This document shows positions 22,378 through 34,316 of a stretch of DNA of 64,000 bases, one piece after another (position 1 is the first letter of the stretch; the number at the start of each line of letters is the position of its first letter). The translations under genes and the position numbers were made by a program. Below the pieces are notes generated by a model. That model did no database searches. It was not told the DNA's origin and saw nothing but the letters and a program-made list of their open reading frames with translations. The stretch comes from Dacryopinax spathularia (Eukaryota > Basidiomycota > Dacrymycetes > Dacrymycetales > Dacrymycetaceae). Location of the stretch: positions 124,001-188,000 of the forward strand of contig JBBPFI010000006.1 of the NCBI GenBank assembly GCA_037974965.1, written 5' to 3'.

Positions 22378-25311
22378 TTACCATGATGCAGTGCTCATGC
22401 CGGCATGCGGAGGATACATCATACCAGGGAAGGTCGGCTGAGGCGCAGGCATCCCGCCCTGCAAAGCCTGGAACGCAGGCGCTTGCATCGCGAGATTCCC
22501 CTGCCATACCGGGCCGGGAACATTGCCAGCCTGGAACCCGTTCATGAAAACGGTGTTGCCAGCCTGCGCGTTGTTCATGAAGAAAGGGTTTGGGCCGTGT
22601 CCCTGCATATGCTGCGTCGGATACGGCTGATACGGCTGATACGGGACAGATGTGGGAAGATTCGGAGCGATTGCCGAGGCGTTTGCCTGCCTGGCCTGAT
22701 GCTGCCGCTGCCTGAGTTGATCGAGGAAGATCTGCAAGGGACAATCCGCGGACTGTCCGAACCCCGTGGGACTGATGTTGATCGGGCCCGGCTGAGGAGC
22801 CAGAGGCATTTGGGAGCCCTGAAAGGGCGGGTTAGGGGCGCGGTTGACAGGTGGAGGCACAGCATGTGGGCCGCTTTGATGGGAAGAAGCCTGTACTGGG
22901 ACAAGAGAAGCGATCCCTTGATCAGCTGGCACTTGTTGCGCAGCAGGAGGCGACGGGGCGAGGGGTGCATTGTGCGGGGCTGGGGCATCATACCCATGCA
23001 GTTGACAGTAGATCATCTCATCCTGCGAGTGAGAGCGATAGAGCCAATCCAGATCCAGGTCGAAATTGGGCTGGGTGGTGGGCTCAGCATTAAACGTGAT
23101 CACCGACTCCATCGTCTTCTGCCGCTCGGTTTTACGCTTAGGTTTGCGCTCATTTTTGCGGGTAGCTTTGAACTGAGTCGTCGGGGTATGCGAGCTCGAA
23201 CGGCGGCGACGCGTCTTTGCGGGGGAAGTATGCACCGATTGTGCCGTATCCGCAGGTTCATCGACCGAATCGCCGACCGCTGGGGGTGTAACGTAGGCCG
23301 ATGATTTCTTGGTTCCAGCGAAAGCCACCCGACCTACGAGGGGGGCGAGGTCCGAACCCCAAGGCGTACGAGGCCTGACCAAGGGATCCGGCCGGCAGGG
23401 TGCCATGAGGGGCTCAACGGGGCGATACCATAGGAATCCTTGAGATTGCGGCGCGGCACCAGTATTTTCCTTGGGGGACTCAGCCGATAAGCCAACCTGC
23501 CCAGTCGGGATGCATGCTCCATCAGCGTTACCGTCCGCGGACACGGCATGCTGCACGTCATTATTTAAGCTCCGCACTGACGGCGACTGGCCAGACGGGG
23601 TAGTCTGGGAAGGCAGAGGGAGCAAGAATCCTTGAGGAGGGCTCGGAGGGTGAGGTCGATGGGCGGCTTCGGTCGACCCTTCTGGGCCCGTAGTTGCAGG
23701 TGGCCCATCAGACACGGAATGAGAGCTCCCCTGAAGCGTTTGCTGGACGATAGGCTGCTCGTGGCCCTCAGCCAGAAGGTTAGGTGTAACGCCCGGATGA
23801 TGAGTCTATTCGCCAATGCGCGGTTGTCGATGTGTAAAAAAAACCGCATCCGTAGTCGTGTTTGGAGCAGAATGAACCGGGAGGAAATGCCGAACACAGC
23901 CATCAAAAGGAAGCATCGGGGAATCGGGAGAGGAGAGGAAAACTCAATGGTCAGCAATCGGCGGACAATGGAGACGGAGAAACTGACCGCCGCATTCCCG
24001 CCTGTGCCCCTTTCGTCTGCTGCTTCGGACCCTTGATTTCCTTGCGCTTCGGGATTGTGCACATATAAGCTCGCACCGGCAATGTTCGGAGCCGATTCGG
24101 GTTGGAGGGCGCCTTCGTTGGAGGAGGCGACGGTCGAAACGTTTGATGGATAATACTTCTCAGGATTCCAAGCGGAGGCATGTTCACCACGTGGATCGGG
24201 AACATTAGAGTGACAATTCATCCGCTCTCCGCCGAGAGCAAGAAGATTGTGGTTCCCGTGTGCGGGTATTTCGAGTCCGTTGGGCGGTGTATGTGGATCC
24301 CATTGTCCCCCCTGAGGGTTTGTCGCCGCATTCTCGTCATTGATTCCATCAGATGCCTTGGAGAAGAGGTTCGTAAGTTAGACGCGTTTCCCTCCTTGCA
24401 GCTCGCAATCACTCACTTGATTGTTCTCGCGCAACGACTGGTGGTTATTCCCTGACATTCCCGCCTCTTCATCACTCGCAATTAGCCTCGCCGCCGCTTC
24501 CTTGGCCCGTTCAGCAGCCTCATTGAGTCCCATGCTTCTCAACCTGCGCGGAAGGTGTCAAAGTGGGTTCGCTGTCGGGCACCTTTCGGCTCACACGGCG
24601 CAGATAACCTCCACGACTCGCTCGTGCTCCTTGAATACGCGCGTAGTACCAGCCTGTTGATTCTGTGTGATCTGGGTTTCGTTCTGACCCTGCTGGATTC
24701 CTATCGTAAGACGCTGCAAGTACAGCGCTGGGAAAATGCCGTAAGCTTCCTTTACTGCTGATCAGTCGCCTGGCTCACCGAGCTCTTCAGCATCAGAAAC
24801 CTTTGGTGCACGGTCGGGGCCATCGGCGGTGGGAGAAAGGTAAGCCGGCACAACCGCGGCATCAAGGCGGATAGCTTGCTGGTCCAAGCTCTGGGGCTGT
24901 CCTCCAATCGCGAGGTGCGGGCCAACTGACAGCAAGCGTGCCGAATCGGCGTCGCGTTGGAGGTTTCTGACGTTCTGTAAGTTGTGCTTTCAGCGAACCG
25001 CTCCAACCTCAGGAAGGTTGTCAACGAACGATCATATCTGGGTATCACTGTGGTTGCGGAAGGTTGTTGCTCGATTTATTTCGCTTAGTCGGGATCTGGG
25101 GAACAGCGCAGCGTAAGTCATCCTAACGTTGCTGGTCGAGAGGGTAGAGAACTGACGGACTGTGTTCAAGGACGCGGTGAGATGAGACGTCATCATAACT
25201 CGCTACTTTGAGCGACTATTTATCTGCTATAGTCCGAAGCTCGCCTATAGAGAAGACCTTCCAGCGAGGGCTCGGGTCCTTGGCTTCCTTCAGTCGGATA
25301 CCGTCGGACAT
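22378..25311 (-). CDS. Unrecognised multi-exon Pro/Gln-rich protein
   Basis: I do not recognise this gene. The 3' exon (about 23790-22378, stop TAA at 22380-22378) encodes some 445 residues of Pro/Gln/Ala-rich sequence with a basic patch (TRRRRSSS, KRKTERQK) and a Tyr-Pro repeat (YQPYQPYPTQ). Upstream exons are supported by frame continuity: 24459-24500 region joining to MGLNEAAERAKEAAARLIAS, preceded across an intron by TTRVFKEHERVVEVICAV. The likely start at 25311 reads MSDGIRLKEAKDPSPRWKVF then SIGELRTIADK. Intermediate exon edges at 24750-25100 and 23780-23960 are uncertain and frames do not all close by eye. Basic patch plus low complexity would suit a nuclear protein, which is speculation. 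The start and internal introns need transcript data. Confidence 0.5.
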
Positions 25312-25875
25312 CGGCGCGGCGGGCAGGTGTGCTACTTAGTCTCGCCTTTCAAGCCGCAATCGTACGGCTCTATCGACTGCGATGCGTCGGATAGACCTAC
25401 AATTACAGCGCATTCCGCGATCGCCATTCTTTGAGAGAAGATCTGGTAGAACTTCTTGGACCTTATAAGAAAGACGGGATGGCGCAGGAAGTACCTGGAG
25501 GCCAGGTACTTCCCATGAGGAGCACGCACCGGGCCCCCTCGGAGAAAAGTCAGGTGCGTCACTGCGGCTACCTCTTGATGGAAGAACACGTGGGCTAATT
25601 CGCCGAACCTCAGGCTTTGGACGGGATTGGGGGTCCAGCAGGCCTTGGACACGGAAAGCCATTCCAAAGTCGCCGCATCCCCTCTCCCCCTAAGGCCCTT
25701 GCTCCCCCTCAAGCTTGGGCTCCAGGTCGCCTCCTCCCAGGTCCCCTGTGTGGCAATCAGCAAGAAGACAACTCTCATTGCGCCTTCAAGACTTACAGGT
25801 GCTCGTCTGGAAGAATCGATTGAGCACAGGCCGCTTAACAGCCTATGGCTTCTGGTCAGCTTTTCATCAGCTTCT

Positions 25876-26033
25876 GTGGTCGCGACCACCTTCCCTGGAG
25901 TTCGCGACCACACTCCTTGGGGTGCATGACCACTCTCAAGTAAGGTGGATGTCCACCCTCTCCCTGGAGTCCACAACAGCCTCCCAGGAGCTCGCGACCA
26001 CTTTCTACTAAGGTGCGCGACCACCCAGTCCCC
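25876..26033. repeat. Degenerate ~22-bp minisatellite, about seven units
   Basis: Units of 21-25 bp follow the pattern G-TGCGCGACCACT-CTCCCTGGA. Clear units begin at or near 25876, 25900, 25921, 25945, 25969, 25990 and 26012. The word CGCGACCAC recurs four times and CTCCCTGGA or a close variant alternates with CTACTAAG-like ends. Confidence 0.65.
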
Positions 26034-26233
26034 AGACTGTTAGCTAACTACTCTTAGGCCTTACCTCCAAGAGCAGTGAGGCATAAGGATATTTGAGCTA
26101 GAGAAGGGAGGTGGTGTATGAATGAGCAGAAGGAAACTGGGCTTACAGTGCGCTCTATCCTTCTCACTGACCTTCAGGCCCATCTCTGACTACGCTACAG
26201 CCATCTACTGGTCTTACATTGTTGAAGAAACGA

Positions 26234-26341
26234 GTGTCCGAGACAACACGTCCCGCCTTAAGGCCACCTCCGTCCCAGACAACAAGCACCACCTTGAGGC
26301 CACCTTCCTCCGAGACAACGCGCTCCGACTCGAGGCCACCT
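26234..26341. repeat. 36-bp tandem repeat, three units
   Basis: Three consecutive 36-bp units each end in GGCCACCT (26262-26269, 26298-26305, 26334-26341). Read on the plus strand they give the 12-residue repeat VRDNTSRLKATS / VPDNKHHLEATF / LRDNALRLEATS. Period 36 is a multiple of three and the frame stays open, but the surrounding frame is not convincing as a gene. Confidence 0.75.
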
Positions 26342-27202
26342 CGATACGAAAGGCCCGGCCGCTACGTTTCATGCATCAGCGTCGCCTGCTCAAAGGCACC
26401 CATCACTATGCCCGAAGGGCCGCTTCGGCGGTGGTGGCCTTTGTTGTCACTTCAACACGTGTCTCTCCCTCCGTCGTCGTCGCCGCAAGGCCAACAGTAG
26501 CGAGAGTCCTGACGAGTTGAAGCGTTCAAGAGAGGAAGGCAAGGTAGGCATCGACTACTTGCTGTTGGAAGGATGCTCGAATCTAACAATGGGTTTAGAC
26601 ATTCGGAGGGGGGGACTGGGGCGGGATGCGACTTCACATAGAGCTCGATACTCGCTCTGGGTGGTCTTCGGGGATGTCGACTGCCTCGATGACGTATGCG
26701 GTCCCGACGAGCTGTTGCGCGGCGATATCCTATGCGAATTCCAGCGCCTCCTCCTATTAGGTCCCTGCATTTGAACTTCCGATATTGACGCGGTCGTCGG
26801 TCGGCGAATTGGCGTGGTTAGAGGCGAACGCGAAATGTGCTATGAGCGGGCTGTCTCCCAGTCGTCCTATTTGATACAGTGCTTCGATGAGTAGTACTGT
26901 AAGATGTTTGGGTCGGAATGCAACTGTTGCGATGAATGAAAAGCAAAGCCGCGGGCTTTCAGAAGCATGTGTGCTTTTTCGGGTGAGGACGCGCATGTGA
27001 CGTAAGTAAGGTCGTCTTCTCAACAGGGTCCTACTATTTAACTTGTATTAACCTTATCAAATGCGACCATGACTCCATCATGCTCAGTATTCATGCTCGT
27101 ACGTCTGGTTGTTGCTCTTCCATGTTGCAAGTGAGACTCAAACGCTGCTCGTTCTTATCATTTCTTGCAAGTGAACAGGTCAGGTGGACCGTAATGGCGA
27201 AG

Positions 27203-27246
27203 ACGATTCCATTTCTTCCAGTGAATGCTGGAAGAAATGAAATCGT
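27203..27246. repeat. 19-bp inverted repeat (hairpin)
   Basis: ACGATTCCATTTCTTCCAG at 27203-27221 pairs with CTGGAAGAAATGAAATCGT at 27228-27246 around a 6-base loop, with a single mismatch. It lies 270 bp downstream of the alpha-tubulin stop on the opposite strand. Confidence 0.75.
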
Positions 27247-27514
27247 ATTACCGTACTTCTGCCGCCCGGCGGAGTCATACAAGGCTACTAATCCAGGCAA
27301 CTGTAGCGGGCGTAGGATAGTGCAAAGCGGGAAGAAAGCTTGTCAGATTCATAAGAGACTAAAGGAAAGGGAATGACGGAGAGCGAGAATTACAACACAT
27401 ATTCCGGGTTGAATGGCGCGCGAAGAGGAGTAGAGTATCTAGCAGACCAAGTTATCCCAATGAGAACATCGAAAACGGGTTCGTTTTGCGCAAAGTTATC
27501 ACTCGGCTTGCAGC

Positions 27515-28988
27515 TTAGTACTCAGCAGCCTCCTCCTCAACGTCCTCGGAGTCGCGAGCGACCTCCTCGTAGTCCTTCTCGAGCGCGGCGAGATCCTCAC
27601 GGGCCTCGGCGAACTCACCCTCCTCCATACCCTCTCCGACGTACCAGTGGACGAAAGCGCGCTTGGAGTAGAGCAGGTCGAACTTGTGGTCGAGGCTGCT
27701 CCAGGCGGTTGAGATGGCGGTCGTGTTGCTCAGCATGGTCAGGGCACGGGGAACCTTGGCGAGGTCGCCCCCGGGGACGACGGTGGGTGGCTCGTCGCAG
27801 ATACCGAGCTTGAAGGCAGTCGGGCACCAGTCGACGAACTGAACGGTGCGCTTCGTCTTGATGGTGCCGATCGCGTTCGTCACGTCCTTGGGAGTAACGT
27901 CGCCACGGTAGAGCAGGCAGCACGCCATGAACTTGCCGTCCTTGGGATCGCACTTGACCATCTGGTTCTGGGGCTCGAAGCAGGCGAAAGTGAGCTCGCT
28001 GACGCTGTTTCGCTCGTGACCGGCCTTATCAGCGCTGATCAGGGGTGCATACGAGGCGAGCGGGAAGTGGATACGAGGGAAGGGAACGAGGTTAGTCTGG
28101 AACTCGTTGAGGTCGACGTTGAGCGAGCCACCGAACCGGAGGGAAGCCGTGACGGAAGAAACGACCTGGGCGATGAGCCTGTTTAGGTTGGTGTAGTCGG
28201 GAGCGGGAATAGACAGGCTGCGGCGGCAGATATCGTACAGCGCCTGGTTGTCGACCATGAACGAGCAGTCAGAGTGCTCGAGGGTGCTGTGGGTGGTCAG
28301 GACGGAGTTGTACGGCTCAACGACGGCGGTAGCGAGCGAGGGGGACGGGTAAACGGAGAACTCGAGCTTGGACTTCTTGCCATAATCGGTAGCGAGGCGC
28401 TCAAGCAAGAGTGCGCCGAGACCAGAGCCGGTACCACCACCGAAGGAGTGGAAGACGAAGAAGCCTTGAAGACCTGCGCACGCCTCGGTCAGGCGACGCG
28501 TCCTATCGAGCACAGAGTCGATAATCTCCTTCCCGATGGTATAGTGACCACGTGCATCTGGTTAAGAAAAATGCGATCAGCGACTGATAACACGTGTATA
28601 TGCATGTAACATGACGCACAGTTGTTCGCAGCATCCTCCTTGCCAGTCACCATGTTTTCGGGGTGGAACAGAGCGCGATATGTGCCACTGCGGACCTGGT
28701 CGACGACACCCGGCTCGGTATCAACGAAAAGCGAGCGGGGCACGTATTTGCCATGGCTCGTCTCAGAAAAGAAGGTTGAAAATCCCTCCATAGTGTCCGG
28801 CTTGCGGTGCGGGTCCGGCTTGAGGCGACCATCGGGCTGTGAGAGGGGATAAAGGTGGGTGTATGCGCGTGTGGGGGTTGGTATGTAGGACGTACGGTCA
28901 GCCCATGCTCCTCTGTGTAGAGCTCCCAGCACGCGTTTCCGATTTGCACACCGGCCTGGCCGACGTGGATGGAGATGACTTCTCTCAT
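27515..28988 (-). CDS. TUB1: Alpha-tubulin
   Basis: Subunit of the microtubule heterodimer. Three exons, 28988-28896, 28836-28620 and 28557-27515, join to 450 residues, the exact family length. N-terminus [20 protein letters not shown] carries the MREV autoregulation motif. Other marks are [12 protein letters not shown] (across intron 2), the GTP-binding tubulin signature GGGTGSG in exon 3, the [20 protein letters not shown] segment, and an acidic tail ending EEEAAEY with the C-terminal Tyr that is cycled by tyrosination. Lys-40 acetylation region is within exon 2 ([14 protein letters not shown]) and lacks the animal-type loop, as in many fungi. Identity is certain. Confidence 0.98.
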
Positions 28989-29929
28989 AGTTGATTATAT
29001 GCGGTGGATAAAAGATGAGATGATGATACGCTGGAGGATGGGGTAGGATGGAGGGACGACGATGGGGATGGGGGCAAAAGGGATGAGAAAGGGCGAGGTG
29101 TGCCACGGAGTCGCGTGAAGACAACGCGGGCGCGTCGCTGGAACACGCGGACGGGAGCATTCCAGCCAATGGGTGGAGTTTGCTTTTTGATCCCGGTGTT
29201 GTCCGAATCTGCGACATTGCACACAACCTTTTGGGCGACGCGTCTTGTCTCTCTGTGCGGAATGCCGAGAATGCGGCTCGCTCCGAAATCCACAGCGCTG
29301 GAGTGAAAAGTCCGACTTTTTGATACTGGCAATATTCCGCTCTTCCTTGTGGCTTGAGAAATTTCGGTTTCTATTCTGTACCGAATAAGGGCATGATGTG
29401 TCTGGTCGATGCGACCGGCACCCGTCCAGGCTAGCCTCGTTCCCGATCATCCTGGTGTTCTTTGGAGATTATCCTGGTCTGGCTCCGACAATATGCCCCT
29501 GGATCACAACATTATTACGTGTCTTTGATGATCTTGTCGATGTCTGAGTTTCTCTTCGCGTCATGGAGACCTACATTCCTGGCAACATGTCGTACCTTAG
29601 CGGGAATGTCTTCATCGATAGCTGAGAATGTCTCTTCTGGCTTCTAGATAAACCCGTTGGAACCGCAACTCCCAACCTCCTAACTTGGTAAAGCCCCGCC
29701 ATCTTCTACCCGCTGCATGTTACCGCCGGCCCTCCCGCCGGCCCGTCTTCCCTGTTCTTCCTCTTTCTGGGGAGGACGGCCGCCCCATCGTACATTTTGC
29801 ACATAAACGAGCAGCAGGCGGGTACATCTGTTCGCCCTGGTGCCTCTCCACCCCCTTCGTTTGCCATAAAACACCCCCGCTTTACCTCTGCTTTTCCTCG
29901 CTCCTTATTTGCTCTCATACTTCGGTGCG
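28989..29929. other. Divergent promoter region, alpha-tubulin / DUF6533 gene
   Basis: No gene is seen. CATAAAAC at 29869-29876 lies about 55 bp before the DUF6533 start and may be its core promoter. ATTGG (CCAAT complement) occurs at about 29165 upstream of tubulin. Confidence 0.35.
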
Positions 29930-31652
29930 ATGTCGACGGCGCCTCTTCTCGATGCAAGCTCGGTCAGGAATGCCTTCGCCACGAGCTACATCGAAGCCGC
30001 CGCCATGGTCCTACTGGCATCTATGCGTTTCCGTCGTCTACTGATACACCTTCCAGACGGCACTACTATACGATCATGTCCTTACCCTCGCTGAAGAGGT
30101 GAGTTATCGCCGCCTTCCGTTTTCCTAGTTCATCGCTCAATCCGATACAAAGATCGAGCTCATCTGGAAGAGCTCGTTCTCCATCGTCAAACTCCTCTTC
30201 CTGGTCAACCGGTACTCCGTCCTAGGAGTGATGTTGGTCCAAACATGGTGTACGTCCACTTTTTGGCGCATATATGCGCCTTTTCTAACAGATATTAGCC
30301 ATGGCAGGGTTCGCCGGGGGACTAGACGATCACGTACGTGCTATACATCACATCCGGGCCGAGTCGAGCTAATATATGCGCAGTTGTATGCTCCTTTTAC
30401 CCAACACGACCATCCATGCTGACCTGTAATAGCTGTCGTTCGTTATTTTTCGCCGTCTCAGCGTGGCAACTTATCGCCGGTGGTGGGATCTCTCCCTGTA
30501 TGCTGCGCTTTGCCTTGGTCCAAGCTGCGACGGCTGCTGATTTTTCCCAGTCCTCCTGTTCCTCCGCGTGTGGTCAATATATGGGCGTACCAAAGAAGTC
30601 CAGATCATCGTTGGTGGCCTGTGCATCGCCAACTTTGTGGCCATCACGATCGCTGCTTGCATCAATATATGGCCATTGCTTGGTACGCTCCTTTAACCAG
30701 TCAGGCAAATATATGCGCTGATATGGAGCACGCAGATAATATCTTCTATGCCTCAGAGGTGAACCGGTGTATATGTACCGCCCAGTACGTCTTCCTCATC
30801 TTCATCATGACATCGCAACTTACCGAAGTCGCAGCCCTCGATGGATGTGGACTCTCTGGGTCGCCCCTGTGCGTGCTCGTCTCTTTTTAACGGCCTTGAA
30901 GTCGACGATCTGACCTTCATCGCAGCTGCTGTACGAGATCGTCATTTTCGGCATGATCGCGTATAAGACGTGGACGCATATGCGCGAGGATATCCATACG
31001 CCTATCATCACGACGCTTTGGCGGGATGGGATCTTGTACTTCACTGTGCTGGTTGGTGAGTACCATCCATCTAGGCCGGTAGGCTTAGCATCTGATGGGA
31101 ACGATGCAGCTGTACGCATATATACGATTCTCGCGTGGATCGTTGCTCCTGTAAGATTTTAACCGCATGTATGCGCAACTTTTGTTAACAATATCCTAGC
31201 CATCCCTGTTTTTCATGGCCATCTAGTACGTTCCTTACTCCATCCGTTTTCAAGTACTTACTGACCTCTCAATCTTCAGCCTGATGCTCGCGACCATCAC
31301 CACGATGGCCTCACGCACCATTCTCCATCTACGCGCCGCCGCCCGTCATCGTGACTCTGGCTTCTACCCACCACCGGATTGGACATTCGACGAGCCTATC
31401 CCTCCCATCTCCGACTGGCTTGGGCTGAGAGTACTCACCTGGGTGGACGGGATGAACGGCGAGCAACTGCCCATGTCGCCCCTCTCTCCGGGCTCTGCGT
31501 CGTTCTCTGGATCGCCAGTCTCGCCAGCGTCGCCCGGTTCACCTCGGCACCACGCCAATGAACGGCAAAGCGGCGAGCGATCTGCAAGAAGGACGCCGGT
31601 AAAGATGGAGCACGTGAGCGTGCTGCAGGAGACGGAGATCGTGACCGATTAG
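29930..31652 (+). CDS. DUF6533-type multi-pass membrane protein
   Basis: Basidiomycete-expanded family of seven-helix membrane proteins of unknown role, with an N-terminal DUF6533 motif. The gene is split into about nine short exons. The first two join as MSTAPLLDASSVRNAFATSY then IEAAAM-TALLYDHVLTLAEE, and the third gives LIWKSSFSIVKLLFLVNRY, the hallmark Y-D-x-x-L-T-x-x-x-E ... IWK...K-x-L-F-L-x-N-R-Y pattern. Later helices appear as LRVWSIYGRTKEVQIIVGGL, APLLYEIVIFGMIAYKTW and DGILYFTVLV. The last exon (about 31281-31652) ends in a Ser/Pro-rich cytosolic tail with an SP-repeat (SPLSPGSASFSGSPVSPASP). Several introns carry the ATATATGCGC palindrome. Exon edges in 30280-30560 are approximate. 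Confidence 0.8.
30265..30280. repeat. Perfect 16-bp palindrome GGCGCATATATGCGCC in an intron
   Basis: Best copy of the dispersed palindrome. It sits about 15 bp after the donor GTACGT (30250) and just before a CTAAC branch-like site (30286). Confidence 0.9.
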
Positions 31653-32774
31653 TCCCTCCGCTGCCTCATCGGTATTCCTCTTTGGCGGCGACTGTCGATG
31701 TAGCGCGTTGCTGCGGTTCCTGGTGTGTCGTCGGCTGGGCAGATCACTCCCGAGTGGCTTGTCTGCAATTCGAAGCACGCAGGAGGAAGTGGGGAATGTG
31801 ATGACACCTACTCGGGTCTCGACGTAAGCAACAGGAAGAGGGATTTTACCGCCCTTGTTCTCTTCCGGTTGCTGAAGTACATAAAACGTATAAAGAGCAG
31901 ACGTATAAAGCACGAGCAGATCATCGTACGCGGGTACGTAACCCGCTTCTTGCATTCATTTGTTAATGGGTTGTCATGTACTGCACGCTTTTGACTGTAT
32001 TATAGTAGGTATATAAGCAAGAACTGCAATGATTTGATTCGATCATGCGTAGTTCAAGTGGTAAGAAATTAGGGGCACTTTGGTCGGTATTCGGACGCTC
32101 GCCCTGGCAACGAAGATAGCTGGAAAGACTCAGGAGAAAGCAACCGACCAATATTTACGTATTGAGCCGGTGCCATGGACCTGGTATGCTGGAGAAGCGC
32201 TGCGCCATTTCCTTCCACCAGGAACGGGCGGCGATCGACGCTCCAGGGTGAAGAGCTGCGGCGGCAGCGTACCGCATGGACAAGCTGAATAGGTTGCGGT
32301 AACTTATCCATCCTATCTGGCTCGCAAGCAGTGCTGGCACCGGCCAGAATCCCACTCTGCGGATATACCTTGCCGCTGAATAGGCACGAGCCGCTCCGAA
32401 CGACGCTATCGCTCGCCGTTATCAAGCCTCGCAAGGCTTCCCGAGTCAAATGCACCAAGAAACACGCATCATAATCCGTCCAATCATTGTATATTTATAT
32501 AGAAAAATCGACCTCGCGACATGACAGCAAAAAAGAGCTACGAACGAACTCGAAGAACCCAGAACACCTCCCAAAGCCTACAGTCGGAGAGGATATCGTA
32601 CAATGTATTAGTGAGGATTTTAGCCCCATGTCCCAGTCCACTTCGTCAGTGTAGTCTGCCACGATCGTCTCCGGGCGGGAAAGCGGTACAGATCAATCAT
32701 TAGAAAGATGTTTATCGTCGGAGTCGTGGGAACACGGCGAGGGCGAGGTGTAACGTGCAGCGGCGAGGAGGGGT
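31653..32774. other. Convergent 3' spacer, 1.1 kb
   Basis: Lies between the ends of two convergent genes. Only short, shadow-like frames are present. I see no gene or repeat that I can support. Confidence 0.4.
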
Positions 32775-34316
32775 TTAGACGGTGTACCTGAACCCGGGGG
32801 AGTCGTCCGCGTCGGGCGTGTCGACCGGCGCGTTCCTGTCGATCTCGCCGTACTCCCTGTCCCTGCGCGCGTTCTCGTACCGGAAGTAAGTGGTCATCCC
32901 CGCAGCGACGAGGCAGGTCGCGAAGCTGAACCCGCACGACAGGCCAAAGCCCTTGAAGTACCTCGGTGCGTCCGCGGTGGGGAAGACGTTCGAGCCGCAG
33001 ATAGAGCCGCACTGGCCGATAGACTGGAAGATGGGGATCCCGGCGGCGCGCTTTGACTCTGAGCCCATGTTGTACGGGAACCATGCGATCGCGAGTCCGA
33101 TGACCGTGTAGGTCGAGGAGGTGATGAGGAAGGTGGCGAAGTAGCGGACGCCGACGGAGGTCGAGACGAGCAAGAGGAGGTAGCCGATCGCGCCCCACAG
33201 CGAGGCGAAGACCATCGGGATCCCGCGGGACTGGTAGTGGTCCGAGATGAAGTTTGTGCAGATGAGGATGAGCGCGCCCATCGCGTATGGCGGGACGGTT
33301 AGGAGCTGGGCCTGGGCAGCCGTGAATCCCAGTTGGGCAATGACGGTGGGCAGGAAGGCGCCGAGTGCGGCGGCGGCGGTGTTCACCCCAAAGTAGACAA
33401 AGCCGTACACGTAGATCTTCCAGTCCTTGAACGCGGCCTTGACGTGCGCCTTGTTCAGCGTGCCCTCGACTTCCTTCTTCCCGCCCCGGTTCATCCGGCT
33501 AATCGCGAGCGCGCGCTCTTCCTCCGTCAGGTACTTGGTCGTCTCCGGCCGGTCGGGCAGGATCCAGATGGACAGCAGACCGAAAGCGATCGCAGGGATA
33601 CCCTCGATGATGAATAGGAGCTTCCAGTTCTGGACGCGGGACTGGATGTGCTGCACACCGAAGGCGATCAGGCCGCCGAAAGCGCCGGCGATGGAGGCGC
33701 ACGCGAACCAGATCCCGAGACGCTTGCCGATCTCCTTACGGGTGTAGAAGAAGGCTAGAGCGGAACGTCAGCATATATGCACGCTAGGTCTAATGGAAAA
33801 CGTACTGAAGTAGAGAGACATGTTGGGCGAGAACATGGACTCGAAGACACCGACACCGAACCGGGCGATGAACAGGCCAGCAAAGTTGAACGAGGTCGAT
33901 TGGAGCGTGCAGCAGATACCCCATCCGGTCGCGGCGATCCCGAGCCAGTAGTTCTGCGGGAAGTACTTGCCGAGGATCGTGCCCGGGTACTGGAAGATGA
34001 TGTAGGCAAAGTAGAACGCCGAGTTGATCCAGGCGTAGAGCTGGCCAGTCGGGTCGCCGCCGAGTGTGTCCTGGGTCAGACCCATCAGACGGGCATTACC
34101 CATGTTCGTCCGGTCGAGGTAGCCGCAGAGGTAGATGACCATGAGCAAAGGGAGCAGGATCTTGTCCCACTTCCGCACAAGCTTCTTCTCAGCCACTTCG
34201 TCAATGACGATCGTGCCGGGCGCATAGTGATTTGAGTCATGGGCTTCCTCGAGGATAACCTCGGAACCCTTCTCGTCGACCTCGGGCGTGGACGAGGTCT
34301 TCTCCGTGGCGGACAT
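32775..34316 (-). CDS. MFS permease, DAL5/TNA1 (anion:cation symporter) family
   Basis: Plasma-membrane symporter of the ACS family, whose fungal members import allantoate, nicotinate, pantothenate or related acids. Two exons, 34316-33806 and 33754-32775, close to 496 residues, the usual length. The N-terminal cytosolic part is followed by KKLVRKWDKILLPLLMVIYL and GYLDRTNMGNARLMGLTQD, the family signature of helix 1 and its loop. Also visible are FARFGVGVFESMFSPNMSLY-like motif (RFGVGVFES), FYTRKEIGKRLGIWF, GIPAIAFGLLSIWILPDRPE, and twelve predicted helices. The intron contains GCATATATGC next to its branch site. Substrate cannot be named from sequence. Confidence 0.92.

Larger units (their letters stand above)
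25312..27514. other. Gene-poor patch with minisatellites and hairpins
   Basis: No convincing gene. A 230-codon minus-strand frame (25332-26024) overlaps a minisatellite, has odd composition, and is treated as fortuitous. The region holds two tandem repeats (listed separately), a perfect 12-bp hairpin at 25487-25513 and a 19-bp hairpin at 27203-27246. Composition and lack of genes suggest old mobile-element debris, but no element could be delimited. Confidence 0.45.

Noticed and set aside
25332-26024. 230-codon open frame on the minus strand
   Set aside because: It overlaps a minisatellite, shows no family motif and has no supporting introns or neighbours; judged fortuitous.
26550-27020. Faint resemblance to retroelement 3' sequence (short peptide similarity and a G-rich purine run)
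   Set aside because: Too short and broken to name a family or limits; no paired terminal repeats seen.
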